The notes below the pieces were generated by a model. That model was not told the DNA's origin and ran no database searches. It worked only from the letters and a program-made list of their open reading frames with translations. Source: Rhizobium sp. Root483D2 (GTDB lineage Bacteria; Pseudomonadota; Alphaproteobacteria; Rhizobiales; Rhizobiaceae). Taken from it: a DNA stretch of 64,000 nucleotides. Shown in pieces: positions 43,984 through 55,775 of this stretch; positions within the stretch are counted from its first letter, which is position 1; each line of letters begins with the position of its first letter. Both the position numbers and the translations under genes were made by a program. The stretch is from contig NZ_LMFB01000005.1 of the NCBI RefSeq assembly GCF_001426685.1, positions 23,906 through 87,905 on the forward strand, given 5' to 3'.

Positions 43984-45522
43984 TCAGGCCACCGGTTTTC
44001 CATCATCGACAGGCGGGCTTGCGTCCTTCTTGCCGCCACGCACGAGCCCTATCAGCCAGAACACCAGCGGCGACAGGAGCAGCGCAAGGCCCAATGCCAT
44101 CAGGCCGGAGACGAGGCTGTTCGACCAGAAGATCGAGAGTTCGCCGTTCGACATCAGCATCGACTGGCGGAAAGCATCCTCGGCCTTGTCGCCGAGAACC
44201 ATGGCGAGAACCAGCGGAGCCAGCGGATATTCCAGCTTCTTGAAGATATAGCCGAGCAGGCCGAAGGCGATGACCAGCCAGATATCCAGGACCGAATTCG
44301 CCACCTGGTAGGCGCCGGAGAAGATCACGGCGACAATGATCGGACCAATGATGGCAAAAGGGACGCGCAGGATCGACGCATAAAGCGGCACGGTGGCAAG
44401 CACCAGGATCACGGCGACGATATTGCCGAGATACATCGAGGCGATCAGACCCCAGACGAAATCCGGCCGGTCGGTAAACAGCGTCGGACCAGGCGTCAGA
44501 CCCCAGATCATCAGGCCGCCCATCATGACGGCGGCGGTGGCGGATCCGGGAACGCCGAGCGCCAGCATCGGCAGCAGGGCTGAAGTTCCGGCCGAATGGT
44601 CGGCCGTTTCCGGCGCCACGATCCCGCGCGGATCACCCTTGCCGAACATTGACTTGTCACGGGCCGAACGGCGGGCAACGCCGTAGCTCATGAAGGACGC
44701 CGCCGTCGGACCGGCGGGCGTGATTCCCATCCAGATGCCGATGAAGGTGGAGCGCAGGATGGTGAACCAGTAGCGCGGCATTTCCCTGAGCGTGCGGCCG
44801 ATCTCGGAAAGCTTGACGCGCGCCTTGATGCCTTCAAAGCGCAGACCTTCCTCGGTCGTCAAAAGCAGTTCGCCGATCCCGAACAGGCCCATGACGGCGA
44901 TCAGGAAGGAGACACCCTTGATCAACTCGGGAATATCGAAGGTAAGACGCAGATTGCCGGAGATCGTATCCATGCCGACCGACGCCAGCGCAAAGCCGAG
45001 CATCATCGAAACCAGCGTCTTGAACGGCGATTGCGCACCCATGGAGATGAAGCTGGCAAATGCGAGGAAATAGACGGCAAAATATTCCGGCGACGAGAAG
45101 CGCAGCGCGAAATTGGCGACCCAGCCGGACAGCAGCGTGATCATCACCACGCCGGCCAGCGCCCCGATACCGGCAGAGACGAAGGCGAGCGTCAGCGCCC
45201 GGCTTGCCTGGCCGGATTTCGCCATCGGGTAGCCGTCAAAGGTCGTGGCGACGGACGATGGCTCGCCGGGGATATTGAACAGGATCGACGTCGTCGATCC
45301 GCCAAACAGGGCGCCCCAGTACATGCAGGACAACAGGATGATCGCGGAAATCGGGTCCATCGAAAAAGTCAGCGGCAAAAGCAGCGACACGCCATTGGGC
45401 GCACCAAGACCGGGAAGCACGCCGACGAGAATGCCGAGCGTAACGCCGAGCATCATCAACAGAATATGATTGAAGCTCAGGATATGGCCGAAGCCGTCGA
45501 TCAGGAGACCGATATTTTCCAT
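43984..45522 (-). CDS. tctA: Tripartite tricarboxylate transporter, large membrane subunit
   Basis: A 512-residue inner membrane carrier with about 11 hydrophobic segments. The TctA N-terminal blocks are complete: GVLPGLGAPNGVSLLLPLTF, YWGALFGGSTTSILFNIPGEP and DGYPMAKSGQASRAL. It works with TctB and the binding protein TctC to import carboxylic acids by ion symport. It lies 30-40 bases from both neighbours in the operon. The name is by family; the substrate is probably a sugar acid given the adjoining enzymes. Confidence 0.94.
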   Translation of the reverse strand: MENIGLLIDGFGHILSFNHILLMMLGVTLGILVGVLPGLGAPNGVSLLLPLTFSMDPISAIILLSCMYWGALFGGSTTSILFNIPGEPSSVATTFDGYPMAKSGQASRALTLAFVSAGIGALAGVVMITLLSGWVANFALRFSSPEYFAVYFLAFASFISMGAQSPFKTLVSMMLGFALASVGMDTISGNLRLTFDIPELIKGVSFLIAVMGLFGIGELLLTTEEGLRFEGIKARVKLSEIGRTLREMPRYWFTILRSTFIGIWMGITPAGPTAASFMSYGVARRSARDKSMFGKGDPRGIVAPETADHSAGTSALLPMLALGVPGSATAAVMMGGLMIWGLTPGPTLFTDRPDFVWGLIASMYLGNIVAVILVLATVPLYASILRVPFAIIGPIIVAVIFSGAYQVANSVLDIWLVIAFGLLGYIFKKLEYPLAPLVLAMVLGDKAEDAFRQSMLMSNGELSIFWSNSLVSGLMALGLALLLSPLVFWLIGLVRGGKKDASPPVDDGKPVA

Positions 45523-45555
45523 GTCTTTCCTCCTAAAGACTACAAGGCGGCGGGA

Positions 45556-46056
45556 TCAGTAGATCCCGAACCACGCCTCGACCGGACCTTTCAGGAGCGG
45601 AACCTTGAAGCCGATTTCGAAGATGACGAAGAAGAGAAGCGAGACGGTGATCCCCGCAGGCAGGCCGATCCACCATTTGTAGCGGCCCTGGAACGTCATC
45701 GCACCGGCGATGTAAAGCGCCGTTCCGATGTAAAGACCGAGAAACGTCGAGACCGCAGCAAAGGCGACGAGCGGCAGCAGGAACGACAGAACCACCTTGA
45801 AGCGCGCCGCCTCGAAGAAGATTTCGCCTGTGCCGCGATGCTTGATCAAGGCACCGATCAGATTTGCGGCACTCCCGAACAGGATCAGAAGGCCGATATA
45901 GAAGGGAAAATACCCGGCGTCCGGCCCCATGTCGGTCCAGCCGGTACCGGCCTCGACCGATCCGTAGCAGACTGCGGCCCCGAAGGCGCCGGTCAAGAGG
46001 GCGACGCCGATTTCCATCGCGAAACGGGACAAGCCCCTGGCGCTGTTCTCGCTCAT
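45556..46056 (-). CDS. tctB: Tripartite tricarboxylate transporter, small membrane subunit
   Basis: A 166-residue membrane protein with four hydrophobic segments, the size and layout of TctB. DMGPDAGYFPFYIGLLILFGS is the typical block after the first helix. It sits between tctC and tctA, as in other Tct operons. Confidence 0.9.
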   Translation of the reverse strand: MSENSARGLSRFAMEIGVALLTGAFGAAVCYGSVEAGTGWTDMGPDAGYFPFYIGLLILFGSAANLIGALIKHRGTGEIFFEAARFKVVLSFLLPLVAFAAVSTFLGLYIGTALYIAGAMTFQGRYKWWIGLPAGITVSLLFFVIFEIGFKVPLLKGPVEAWFGIY

Positions 46057-46118
46057 CGTTCAAACCTTTCCGGTGAATGCGGACGCTGTAAAAGCGCCCG
46101 CAGGGAACCTTGATGGGT

Positions 46119-47108
46119 TCAGTTGGCCAGCCAGCCTTCGCGCGTCAGCACTTGCGTCACGGAAGCCTCGTTGGTCTTGATGAAATCGGCAAGCTGGGTG
46201 CCGCTCATGTAATCAGCCGACTGCGACGTATCCGTCAGATACTTGGCCCATTCCGGCGTTTCCGATACCTTCTTCAACACGCCGGCGTAGAAATCAACAA
46301 CGTCCTGCTCGACGCCCGAGGGCAGCCAGACGGTGCGGGGCATGGAATAGTTTTCGATTGCGATGCCGCTTTCCTTGCAGGTCGGGATATCGCCCCAGCC
46401 GAGTTCGCCGGCAACCTTGCCGTCGCTCTTCAGCTTTTCGGACTTGAAGACGCAAACCGGCTTGACCATGCCTGCCTGCCACTGGCCAAGATTCTCGCTG
46501 GGATTGTTGACGTTGGCGGCAATATGCTCGCCGGCCAATTGAACGGCTGCTTCGCCGCCGCTTTTGAACGGGATATAGCCGAGCTTGGTGCCTGATGCTT
46601 CATTGATCATCGAGGTCAGGATCTGGTCGACGTCTTTCGACTGGCTTCCGCCAACCTTGTAATTGCCGGATTCCTTCGCCTTTTCAACGAAATCGGCGGC
46701 TGTCTTGATGTCGGCCTTGCCGTTGACCCAGAGCACGAATTCATCGGCTGCAAGGGCTGCGACCGGCGTCAGGTCTTCCGATTTGTAGGGCACCTTGGCG
46801 CGGACCGGCAGAAGATAGGCATTGTTGGTGCCGAAGGCGAGCTTATAGGCATCACCCTTGTAGCCTGCGGTATAGACGAAGCCTTCCGCACCGCCGGCGC
46901 TGCCCTTGTTGGTCACGACCACAGGCGCTTTCATCAGCTCATATTTGGCGATGATCGACTGGATGGTGCGGGCAAAAATATCCGTGCCGCCGCCGGGACC
47001 GGCCGTCACGACGAACTCGACGGGACGGTTGGGCTCGAAGGCCATGGCCGGGGCAGCGACGCCGAACGCGGCTGCCATGATGCATGCGATTGAGACCGAA
47101 TTTTTCAT
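46119..47108 (-). CDS. tctC: Tripartite tricarboxylate transporter substrate-binding protein
   Basis: A 329-residue periplasmic binding protein of the Bug/TctC family. Signal peptide MKNSVSIACIMAAAFGVAAP then AMA before FEPNRPVEFVVTAGPGGGTD, the usual ligand loop of the family. Start at 47108 has GGAGGAG six bases upstream; the frame is open to 47150 without support. It captures a carboxylate in the periplasm for TctA/TctB. The ligand is unknown; the operon suggests a short sugar acid. Confidence 0.92.
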   Translation of the reverse strand: MKNSVSIACIMAAAFGVAAPAMAFEPNRPVEFVVTAGPGGGTDIFARTIQSIIAKYELMKAPVVVTNKGSAGGAEGFVYTAGYKGDAYKLAFGTNNAYLLPVRAKVPYKSEDLTPVAALAADEFVLWVNGKADIKTAADFVEKAKESGNYKVGGSQSKDVDQILTSMINEASGTKLGYIPFKSGGEAAVQLAGEHIAANVNNPSENLGQWQAGMVKPVCVFKSEKLKSDGKVAGELGWGDIPTCKESGIAIENYSMPRTVWLPSGVEQDVVDFYAGVLKKVSETPEWAKYLTDTSQSADYMSGTQLADFIKTNEASVTQVLTREGWLAN

Positions 47109-47177
47109 CTTAGACTCCTCCGTTGATTGGACGGCGTGGACCTCCTCCACGCCGGTAGAAACGAAAACCGTTCGAAT

Positions 47178-48212
47178 TCAGGCAGCGGCGGCCTGCGCCG
47201 CACTTCTTTTCGCCATGCGCGCAGCCAGAAGAATGGCCTCACGGCTTGCCCCGGCATCGGCAATGCCCTTGCCGGCAATGTCGTATGCCGTGCCGTGAGC
47301 GGGCGTGCACAGGGCGAATGGCAGTCCGCCCATCATGGTGACGCCCTTGTCGAAACCCATCATCTTCATCGCGATCTGGCCCTGGTCGTGATACATGGTC
47401 AGGACCGCCTGAAACCCTTCCTTCAGTGCGCGCAGAAAGACAGTATCGGCCGGGAAGGGGCCTTCGACATCCCATCCGCGCTGGCGGGCAAACTGCACGG
47501 CCGGCTCGATAATATCGATTTCTTCCATGCCGAAGCTGCCGCCATCGCCGGCATGCGGGTTGAGGCCTGCGACCGCGATGCGCGGGTTCTCGTAACCGGC
47601 CGCCTTCAGGCATTGCCGCGTCAATTCGATTTCCGCCAGGATACCATCGACCGACAGACTGGCGGCAACTTCGGACAGCGGAATATGCGAGGTGACGCGC
47701 GCATTCCAGACTTTTTCAAGAACGTTGAACTCACGCACCTTGCCGGTAAAGCCGATGACATCGGCGACGAAACGGATTTCGTCGTCATAGCCGGGATAGG
47801 CAAAACGCATTGCCTTCTTGTTGAAGGGCGTGAAGCAGACCGCCTGCGCCCGGCCCGTGTCGGCCAATTGCAGGGCCGTGCGGAAATTGGTGGTGGCAAA
47901 CGTGCCGCCCGCAAGCGTCGCTTCGCCGCGATCGACATCTGCCGGGTCGAGATGGGCGAGGTCGATGAACACGTGTTTTTGCGTGCCTGCACTTTCGAAA
48001 TTCTCAAGCGTTGCGGACGCGAGATCGAGCGTCAGCCCGGCGCTTTGCGCACCCTCGTCCAGAATGCGGCGATCGCCGATGACGACCAGATGGGCCGCAT
48101 CGCGGATGTCTTCCATCGCAATGAGCTTGGCGGTCAGTTCGGGGCTGATGCCCGCAGGATCGCCCATGGCGAGCGCAATGACGGGACGCGCATCGTCGGT
48201 ATTCAGGGTCAT
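47178..48212 (-). CDS. PdxA-family dehydrogenase (4-hydroxythreonine-4-phosphate dehydrogenase-like)
   Basis: A 344-residue NAD-dependent, metal-dependent oxidative decarboxylase of the PdxA family. Metal His residues are conserved in VTSHIPLSEV, GLNPHAGDGG and TMYHDQGQIAMK. Start at 48212 has GGAGG eight bases upstream; the frame extends to 48257. In a catabolic operon with a transporter this is more likely a PdxA2-type enzyme acting on four- or five-carbon sugar acids or their phosphates than the pyridoxal-phosphate biosynthetic PdxA. The DUF1537 kinase that usually accompanies PdxA2 is absent; a DhaK-DhaL kinase is present instead. First gene of the operon, divergent from a GntR regulator. 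Confidence 0.88.
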   Translation of the reverse strand: MTLNTDDARPVIALAMGDPAGISPELTAKLIAMEDIRDAAHLVVIGDRRILDEGAQSAGLTLDLASATLENFESAGTQKHVFIDLAHLDPADVDRGEATLAGGTFATTNFRTALQLADTGRAQAVCFTPFNKKAMRFAYPGYDDEIRFVADVIGFTGKVREFNVLEKVWNARVTSHIPLSEVAASLSVDGILAEIELTRQCLKAAGYENPRIAVAGLNPHAGDGGSFGMEEIDIIEPAVQFARQRGWDVEGPFPADTVFLRALKEGFQAVLTMYHDQGQIAMKMMGFDKGVTMMGGLPFALCTPAHGTAYDIAGKGIADAGASREAILLAARMAKRSAAQAAAA

Positions 48213-48283
48213 GGTGAAGGTCCTCCGCTTCATGCTGTTGCCATCGTCATACGTCATTCAAAATTCTGCATCAAGTCTTTTGT

Positions 48284-48299
48284 ATGCTGTATGCAGCAT
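48284..48299. promoter_or_regulatory. Palindrome between the pdxA-like gene and gntR: candidate operator
   Basis: ATGCTGTATGCAGCAT is a 6-bp inverted repeat (ATGCTG / CAGCAT) around TATG, placed in the divergent intergenic region and preceded by TTTTGT. FadR/VanR-type GntR repressors bind short palindromes like this in such positions. It could control both directions. Confidence 0.5.
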
Positions 48300-48379
48300 T
48301 TTTTGTTGACGCCGGAACGGGCGGACTTCATGGTCGCAATGCGTGAAAAACGATTCAGACACTCAACGCGGCAGAGCGG

Positions 48380-49078
48380 ATGGGCATAGACATGGACGAT
48401 ATCTCCACATTGCAACGCCGCGCCGATGGCAGCGCCGGGCCGATCCGCCGCATGGCGCTGCATGACACGCTGGTCAATCACCTGCGCGACATGATCATCG
48501 AAGGGGATCTGGAGCCCGGCACCCGGCTTCATGAAGGTCAGCTTGGCGAACAGCTCGGCGTGTCACGCACGCCGCTGCGCGAGGCCATCAAATATCTCGC
48601 CAGCGAGGGGCTGGTGGAACTGGTGCCGAGCCGGGGTGCCGTGGTGAAACGCTTCAGTCCGAAAGATGTGCACGACATGCTGACGGTGCTGCGCACGCTG
48701 GAAGAACTCGCCGGGCGTCTTGCCTGCGACGCGGCGACCGATGCCGAGATCGCCCATGTCCGGGCCCTGCACGACGAGATGATCGACCGCTACAAGGCCG
48801 CCGACCGGCTGCAATATTACAAGCTCAACCAGGACATCCACACCGCGATCGTCCGGCTGGCGCAAAACAGTTCGCTCATTGATATCCATGCCATGCTGCA
48901 GACCCGGTTGAAGCGCATCCGCTTCATCGGCCATGAAGGCCCCGAAAAATGGGCGGCCGCCGTCAGCGAACATGAGGAAATGATTGCGGCACTCGAAGCC
49001 CGTGACAAGGCCGGCCTCTCCGAAGTTCTTGGCCGGCACCTGTTCAACGCCTGGGACAGGGTGAAGGCGTCACTGTAA
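48380..49078 (+). CDS. GntR-family transcriptional regulator, FCD (FadR/VanR) type
   Basis: A 232-residue regulator. Residues 20-90 form the winged helix (LHEGQLGEQLGVSRTPLREAIKYLASEGLVELVPSRGAVV, shown here as the family's typical segment). Residues 100-225 form the all-helical FCD ligand domain, with metal-type His in LNQDIHTAIV and EHEEMI and RHLFNAWDR near the end. It is transcribed away from the sugar-acid operon and probably represses it until the substrate or an intermediate binds. The start at 48380 could instead be the ATG at 48392. Confidence 0.9.
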   Translation: MGIDMDDISTLQRRADGSAGPIRRMALHDTLVNHLRDMIIEGDLEPGTRLHEGQLGEQLGVSRTPLREAIKYLASEGLVELVPSRGAVVKRFSPKDVHDMLTVLRTLEELAGRLACDAATDAEIAHVRALHDEMIDRYKAADRLQYYKLNQDIHTAIVRLAQNSSLIDIHAMLQTRLKRIRFIGHEGPEKWAAAVSEHEEMIAALEARDKAGLSEVLGRHLFNAWDRVKASL

Positions 49079-49127
49079 GGCGACGGGCACACCGGCGCCA
49101 GACGCAATCCTCGTGGAGATCGCGACC

Positions 49128-50138
49128 CTATCCGCCGCCAGGCATTCCAGCCGCGCGCCGAAAGGCCGCCGGGCTCTTGGACGTCCATTTCCGGAAAGCG
49201 CGGTGAAAGGCGCTTGGCTCGGAATAGCCGAGCTGCGCCGCAATTTCCCCGACACTGGCCTCACTGTTCAGCAGCATGTCGATGGCGCGATCACGGCGGA
49301 TTTCGTCCTTGATCCCGGCAAAGCTCTGGCCTTCGCCTTGCAGACGATGGCGTAACGTCGAGGCCGACATGTGCATCTGGGCGGCAAGGTCGCCAAAGCC
49401 CGCCCAGGCCGCCGGTGCCTGATCGCGCAACCGCTTGCGGACCCCCGCTGCGAGACCGGCATCATAGCGGTAGCGCACGAGGATGTTCGCAGGAGCACCG
49501 CGCAAAAACTGTTTTAGCGCCTGCTCGGTGCGGGCGATCGGCAGTTTCAGCACGGCGCGATCAAACGCCAGACAGCTGACGGGCTGTGAAAACTGCACGG
49601 GCGCACCGAAGAAGAGCCGGTAGTCGGCTCCTTCCAGAGGTTCTGCACAGCGGAAATCCACCCGGCGTATCGGAATGCGGCGGCCGACGAGCCAGCAGGC
49701 GATGCCATGCAGCAGGATCCAGTAGGTGCGGTAGGCAAAGGCCGAGCGGGCATTCCCCTTGTCCGTCAGCACGATTTCAGCAAGGCCGTCGCGGATCACC
49801 AGTTCGCCGCTTGGATCTTCCAGCACGACGCTGAGAAAACGCAGCGCCCGGCGAAGGGCCTGGTCCAGCGTCTTTGCATGCAGGACGCAATGACACAGAA
49901 GCGTGAAACTGCCGCTGCGCATCGGCCGCTCGCCCATGCCGAAAAACTCGTCGTCCACCTCCGCCGCTACCGCCAGCCAAAGGGCACCGTAGCTTTCGGC
50001 TGAAATCGCGGTACCGACCATTGCCTGCAATCCCAGCGACGCCAGCAATGGCGCCGTCGGCTTGCCCGCCCGCCGCAGGCAATCGAGCGCCTCCTCGACG
50101 AACGAGGGCGAGATCATCCGCCGGTCCGCATCCACCAT
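49128..50138 (-). CDS. AraC-family transcriptional regulator
   Basis: A 336-residue regulator with the Arabinose_bd-type N-terminal domain (about 20-200, including GMGERPMRSGSFTLLCHCVLHAKTL in part) and a C-terminal AraC double helix-turn-helix (FGDLAAQMHMSASTLRHRLQ; GEIAAQLGYSEPSAFHRAFRKW). It is divergent from the branched-chain amino acid degradation genes and probably activates them, sensing an acyl-CoA or acid intermediate. The regulatory link is from position only. The 190-base divergent region holds CATGATGG twice. Confidence 0.9.
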   Translation of the reverse strand: MVDADRRMISPSFVEEALDCLRRAGKPTAPLLASLGLQAMVGTAISAESYGALWLAVAAEVDDEFFGMGERPMRSGSFTLLCHCVLHAKTLDQALRRALRFLSVVLEDPSGELVIRDGLAEIVLTDKGNARSAFAYRTYWILLHGIACWLVGRRIPIRRVDFRCAEPLEGADYRLFFGAPVQFSQPVSCLAFDRAVLKLPIARTEQALKQFLRGAPANILVRYRYDAGLAAGVRKRLRDQAPAAWAGFGDLAAQMHMSASTLRHRLQGEGQSFAGIKDEIRRDRAIDMLLNSEASVGEIAAQLGYSEPSAFHRAFRKWTSKSPAAFRRAAGMPGGG

Positions 50139-50229
50139 CGGTATCCTCCACTATGGCAAAAATGTCCGAAAAATGAAGGACAGTTCTGTCATCGCTTGCA
50201 ATACCGCGCAAGCGTAGACTCAAACATGC

Positions 50230-50253
50230 CATGATGGAAATCAGGCATGATGG
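50230..50253. promoter_or_regulatory. Direct repeat CATGATGG in the AraC/SDR divergent region
   Basis: CATGATGG occurs at 50230-50237 and 50246-50253, a 16-base period, about 80-100 bases upstream of the first catabolic gene. AraC-type activators bind direct repeats near promoters, so this is a candidate site, but the spacing is shorter than the usual two helical turns. Confidence 0.25.
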
Positions 50254-50329
50254 GCGGAACGCGGCGGGGAGGCTGCATGACGTATCAAAATGAAAATGCC
50301 GCACGCCTTCCAAACGGAAGGGCAGCGCT

Positions 50330-51097
50330 ATGAAAATTTCCGGCAAGGTTTTCGTGGTGACGGGCGGCGGTTCCGGCCTTGGTGCGGCGGTCACCCGCAT
50401 GCTGGCGGAAGCTGGCGCCCAAATCGTCATCGCCGATGTCAACCGCGAAGCCGGTGCGCAGATTGCCGCCGATCTCGGCTCCAGTGCCCGGTTCATCAAG
50501 ACGGACGTGACAAGCGAAGCCGAGGGGCAGGCGGCTGTCACGGCGGCGCTTGAGAGCTTCGGGCATCTGCATGGCCTGGTGAATTGTGCCGGCATTGCGC
50601 CGGGCGAAAAGGTTCTCGGCCGCAACGGCCCCCACCGGCTTGAGAGTTTTGCACAGGCGATCGGCATCAACCTGGTCGGGACCTTCAACATGATCCGTCT
50701 TGCCGCCGTTGCCATCCAGAATGGGGCTCCAGACAGCGAGGGCGAACGCGGCGTTATCGTCAATACGGCTTCGGTCGCCGCCTTCGACGGACAGATCGGC
50801 CAGGCTGCCTATGCCGCCTCAAAGGGCGGCGTCGTCGGCATGACGCTGCCGGTCGCGCGTGAACTTGCCCGTTTCGGCATTCGCGTCGTTACCATCGCAC
50901 CCGGCATTTTCGAAACGCCGATGATGGCCGGCATGCCGCCGGAGACGCAGGAAGCGCTTGGCAAGAGCGTGCCGTTTCCGCCGCGTCTCGGCCGCCCCGA
51001 TGAATTTGCCGCTCTGGTGCGCCATATCTGTGAGAACACCATGTTGAATGGCGAGGTCATCCGGCTGGATGGCGCCTTGCGCATGGCGCCGCGTTGA
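50330..51097 (+). CDS. SDR dehydrogenase, 3-hydroxy-2-methylbutyryl-CoA dehydrogenase type (HSD10-like)
   Basis: A 255-residue short-chain dehydrogenase with [10 protein letters not shown] at the NAD site, NCAGIAPG, and the catalytic Ser, Tyr and Lys in [41 protein letters not shown] and the short length resemble the type 10 hydroxyacyl-CoA dehydrogenases that oxidise 2-methyl-3-hydroxybutyryl-CoA in isoleucine breakdown. GGAAGGG sits eight bases before the start. It is the first gene of the cluster, followed by the thiolase that would cleave its product. Confidence 0.88.
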   Translation: MKISGKVFVVTGGGSGLGAAVTRMLAEAGAQIVIADVNREAGAQIAADLGSSARFIKTDVTSEAEGQAAVTAALESFGHLHGLVNCAGIAPGEKVLGRNGPHRLESFAQAIGINLVGTFNMIRLAAVAIQNGAPDSEGERGVIVNTASVAAFDGQIGQAAYAASKGGVVGMTLPVARELARFGIRVVTIAPGIFETPMMAGMPPETQEALGKSVPFPPRLGRPDEFAALVRHICENTMLNGEVIRLDGALRMAPR

Positions 51098-51119
51098 ACC
51101 GGCCTTGGGAGGTTTTGAA

Positions 51120-52307
51120 ATGACTATGCAGGATCCCATCGTCATCGTCGGCTCCGCCCGAACCCCAATGGGCGGTTTTCAGGGCGATCTGCAGGGCGCG
51201 ACCGCGTCCGAGCTTGGCGCGGCTTCCATCCGCGCCGCCTTGGAGCGCAGTGGCGTGGCAGCGGACCTGGTCGAGGAAGTTGTGTTTGGCTGCGTTCTGC
51301 CGGCCGGGCAGGGGCAGGCTCCGGCCCGCCAGGCAGCGATCGGCGCCGGCCTGCCGTTTACAACCGGTGCCAGCACCGTCAACAAGATGTGCGGCTCAGG
51401 CATGAAGGCGGCCATGCTGGCCCATGACCTGATTGCGGCCGGGAGCGCCCATATCGCGGTGGCCGGCGGCATGGAGAGCATGAGCAATGCGCCCTATCTG
51501 CTCGATCGTGCCCGCAGCGGTTACCGCCTCGGTCACGGCCGCATCATCGACCACATGTTCCTCGACGGGCTGGAGGACGCCTATGACAAGGGACGGCTGA
51601 TGGGAAGCTTCGCCGAAGACTGCGCCGAGGCCTACCAGTTTACCCGTCCCGCCCAGGACGATTTCGCCGTGACCTCGCTCACCCGTGCCAAGAAGGCGAT
51701 CGAAGACGGTTCGTTCGATGCCGAGATCACGCCGGTGATGGTGAAGGCGGGAAAGACCGAACAGGTCGTCAGCCGCGACGAGCAGCCGGGAAAGGCGCGG
51801 CTTGAAAAAATCCCGACGCTGAAACCCGCCTTCCGCGAAAACGGCACCGTGACCGCAGCCAATGCCAGCTCGATTTCCGATGGCGCCGCCGCGCTGGCGC
51901 TGATGCGGCGCTCGGAGGCCAACCGCCGGGGACTGACGCCGCTTGCCACGATCACCGGCCACGCCACCCACGCGCAGGCACCCAATCTGTTTGCCACGGC
52001 CCCGATCGGCGCGCTGAAGAAACTCAGCGAACGCACCGGGTGGGCCTTGAAGGATGTCGATCTGTTCGAGATCAACGAGGCTTTTGCTGTCGTTGCCATG
52101 GCTGCGATGCGCGATCTCGACCTGCCGCATGACAAGGTCAATGTCCATGGCGGCGCCTGCGCGCTCGGCCATCCCATCGGCGCATCCGGCGCGCGCGTCA
52201 TCGTCACATTGCTGGCAGCCCTTGAGCGTTACGATCTGAAGCGCGGCATGGCTTCGCTCTGCATCGGCGGCGGCGAGGCGACGGCAATCGCGCTTGAGCG
52301 GCATTGA
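51120..52307 (+). CDS. Thiolase (acetyl-CoA C-acyltransferase)
   Basis: A 395-residue thiolase. Nucleophile Cys in [12 protein letters not shown], His in [14 protein letters not shown] and the second Cys in [11 protein letters not shown] are all present. GGGAGG lies eight bases before the chosen ATG. In this cluster it probably cleaves 2-methylacetoacetyl-CoA to acetyl-CoA and propionyl-CoA, the last step of the isoleucine branch; a general acetoacetyl-CoA thiolase is the alternative. Confidence 0.92.
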   Translation: MTMQDPIVIVGSARTPMGGFQGDLQGATASELGAASIRAALERSGVAADLVEEVVFGCVLPAGQGQAPARQAAIGAGLPFTTGASTVNKMCGSGMKAAMLAHDLIAAGSAHIAVAGGMESMSNAPYLLDRARSGYRLGHGRIIDHMFLDGLEDAYDKGRLMGSFAEDCAEAYQFTRPAQDDFAVTSLTRAKKAIEDGSFDAEITPVMVKAGKTEQVVSRDEQPGKARLEKIPTLKPAFRENGTVTAANASSISDGAAALALMRRSEANRRGLTPLATITGHATHAQAPNLFATAPIGALKKLSERTGWALKDVDLFEINEAFAVVAMAAMRDLDLPHDKVNVHGGACALGHPIGASGARVIVTLLAALERYDLKRGMASLCIGGGEATAIALERH

Positions 52308-52332
52308 GGATTTAAGGGGAGGAGACCCGGAC

Positions 52333-54758
<2,426 letters not shown>

Positions 54759-54759
54759 C

Positions 54760-55773
54760 ATGGCGAGAATGACGATGATCGAGGCCGTGCGCAGCGCCAT
54801 GGACGTCTCGATGGAGCGCGACGACGATGTGGTGGTGTTCGGCGAGGATGTCGGCTATTTCGGCGGCGTGTTCCGCTGCACGCAGGGCCTCCAGGCGAAA
54901 TACGGCAAGACCCGCTGCTTCGACGCACCGATCAGCGAGAGCGGCATTGTCGGCACGGCGATCGGCATGGCCGCCTATGGTCTGAAACCGTGCGTCGAAA
55001 TCCAGTTTGCCGATTATATGTACCCGGCCTATGACCAGATCACCCAGGAAGCCGCCCGCATCCGCTACCGGTCGAACGGCGACTTCACCTGCCCGATCGT
55101 GCTGCGCATGCCGACCGGCGGCGGTATTTTCGGCGGGCAGACGCATAGCCAGAGCCCGGAGGCTCTGTTTACCCATGTCTGCGGCCTGAAAGTCGTCGTG
55201 CCCTCCAATCCCTACGATGCCAAGGGCCTGTTGATTGCCTCGATCGAAGATCCCGACCCTGTGATGTTCCTCGAGCCGAAGCGCCTCTATAACGGCCCCT
55301 TCGACGGCCATCATGACAGGCCGGTCACGCCGTGGTCCAAGCACGAACTCGGCGAGGTGCCGGAAGGCCATTATAGCATTCCGATCGGCAAGGCAGAAAT
55401 CCGCAGACCCGGATCTGCGGTCACCGTCATCGCCTATGGCACCATGGTGCATGTGGCACTGGCCGCCGTCGAGGAAATGGGCGTCGATGCCGAGGTGATC
55501 GACCTGCGCAGCCTGTTGCCACTCGATCTCGATACGATCGTGCAATCGGTCACCAAGACCGGGCGCTGCGTCGTCGTCCACGAGGCGACGCTGACATCCG
55601 GTTACGGCGCTGAATTGGCAGCGCTGGTGCAGGAACATTGCTTCTATCACCTGGAAGCTCCGATTGTGCGCGTGACGGGGTGGGACACGCCTTATCCGCA
55701 TGCGCAGGAATGGGATTATTTTCCCGGACCCGGCCGCGTTGGCCGTGCGCTTGCCGAAGTGATGGAGGCGTAA
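54760..55773 (+). CDS. bkdA2: Branched-chain 2-oxoacid dehydrogenase E1 beta subunit
   Basis: A 337-residue E1 beta chain. Characteristic blocks: MTMIEAVRSAMDVSMERDD, VFGEDVGYFGGVFR, RCFDAPISESGIVGTAIGMA with the ThDP-activating Glu, and MPTGGGIFGGQTHSQSPEA. It completes the heterotetrameric E1 with BkdA1. Start at 54760 follows the alpha stop directly; the upstream open frame belongs to bkdA1 in another frame. The E2 gene follows two bases after its stop codon. Confidence 0.95.
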   Translation: MARMTMIEAVRSAMDVSMERDDDVVVFGEDVGYFGGVFRCTQGLQAKYGKTRCFDAPISESGIVGTAIGMAAYGLKPCVEIQFADYMYPAYDQITQEAARIRYRSNGDFTCPIVLRMPTGGGIFGGQTHSQSPEALFTHVCGLKVVVPSNPYDAKGLLIASIEDPDPVMFLEPKRLYNGPFDGHHDRPVTPWSKHELGEVPEGHYSIPIGKAEIRRPGSAVTVIAYGTMVHVALAAVEEMGVDAEVIDLRSLLPLDLDTIVQSVTKTGRCVVVHEATLTSGYGAELAALVQEHCFYHLEAPIVRVTGWDTPYPHAQEWDYFPGPGRVGRALAEVMEA

Positions 55774-55775
55774 GC

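Noticed and set aside
47178..48212. Biosynthetic PdxA of the pyridoxal phosphate pathway
   Set aside because: The gene sits in a transporter/kinase operon with a GntR regulator, without pdxJ, ksgA or surA neighbours, so a catabolic paralogue is more likely. Sequence alone does not exclude PdxA activity.
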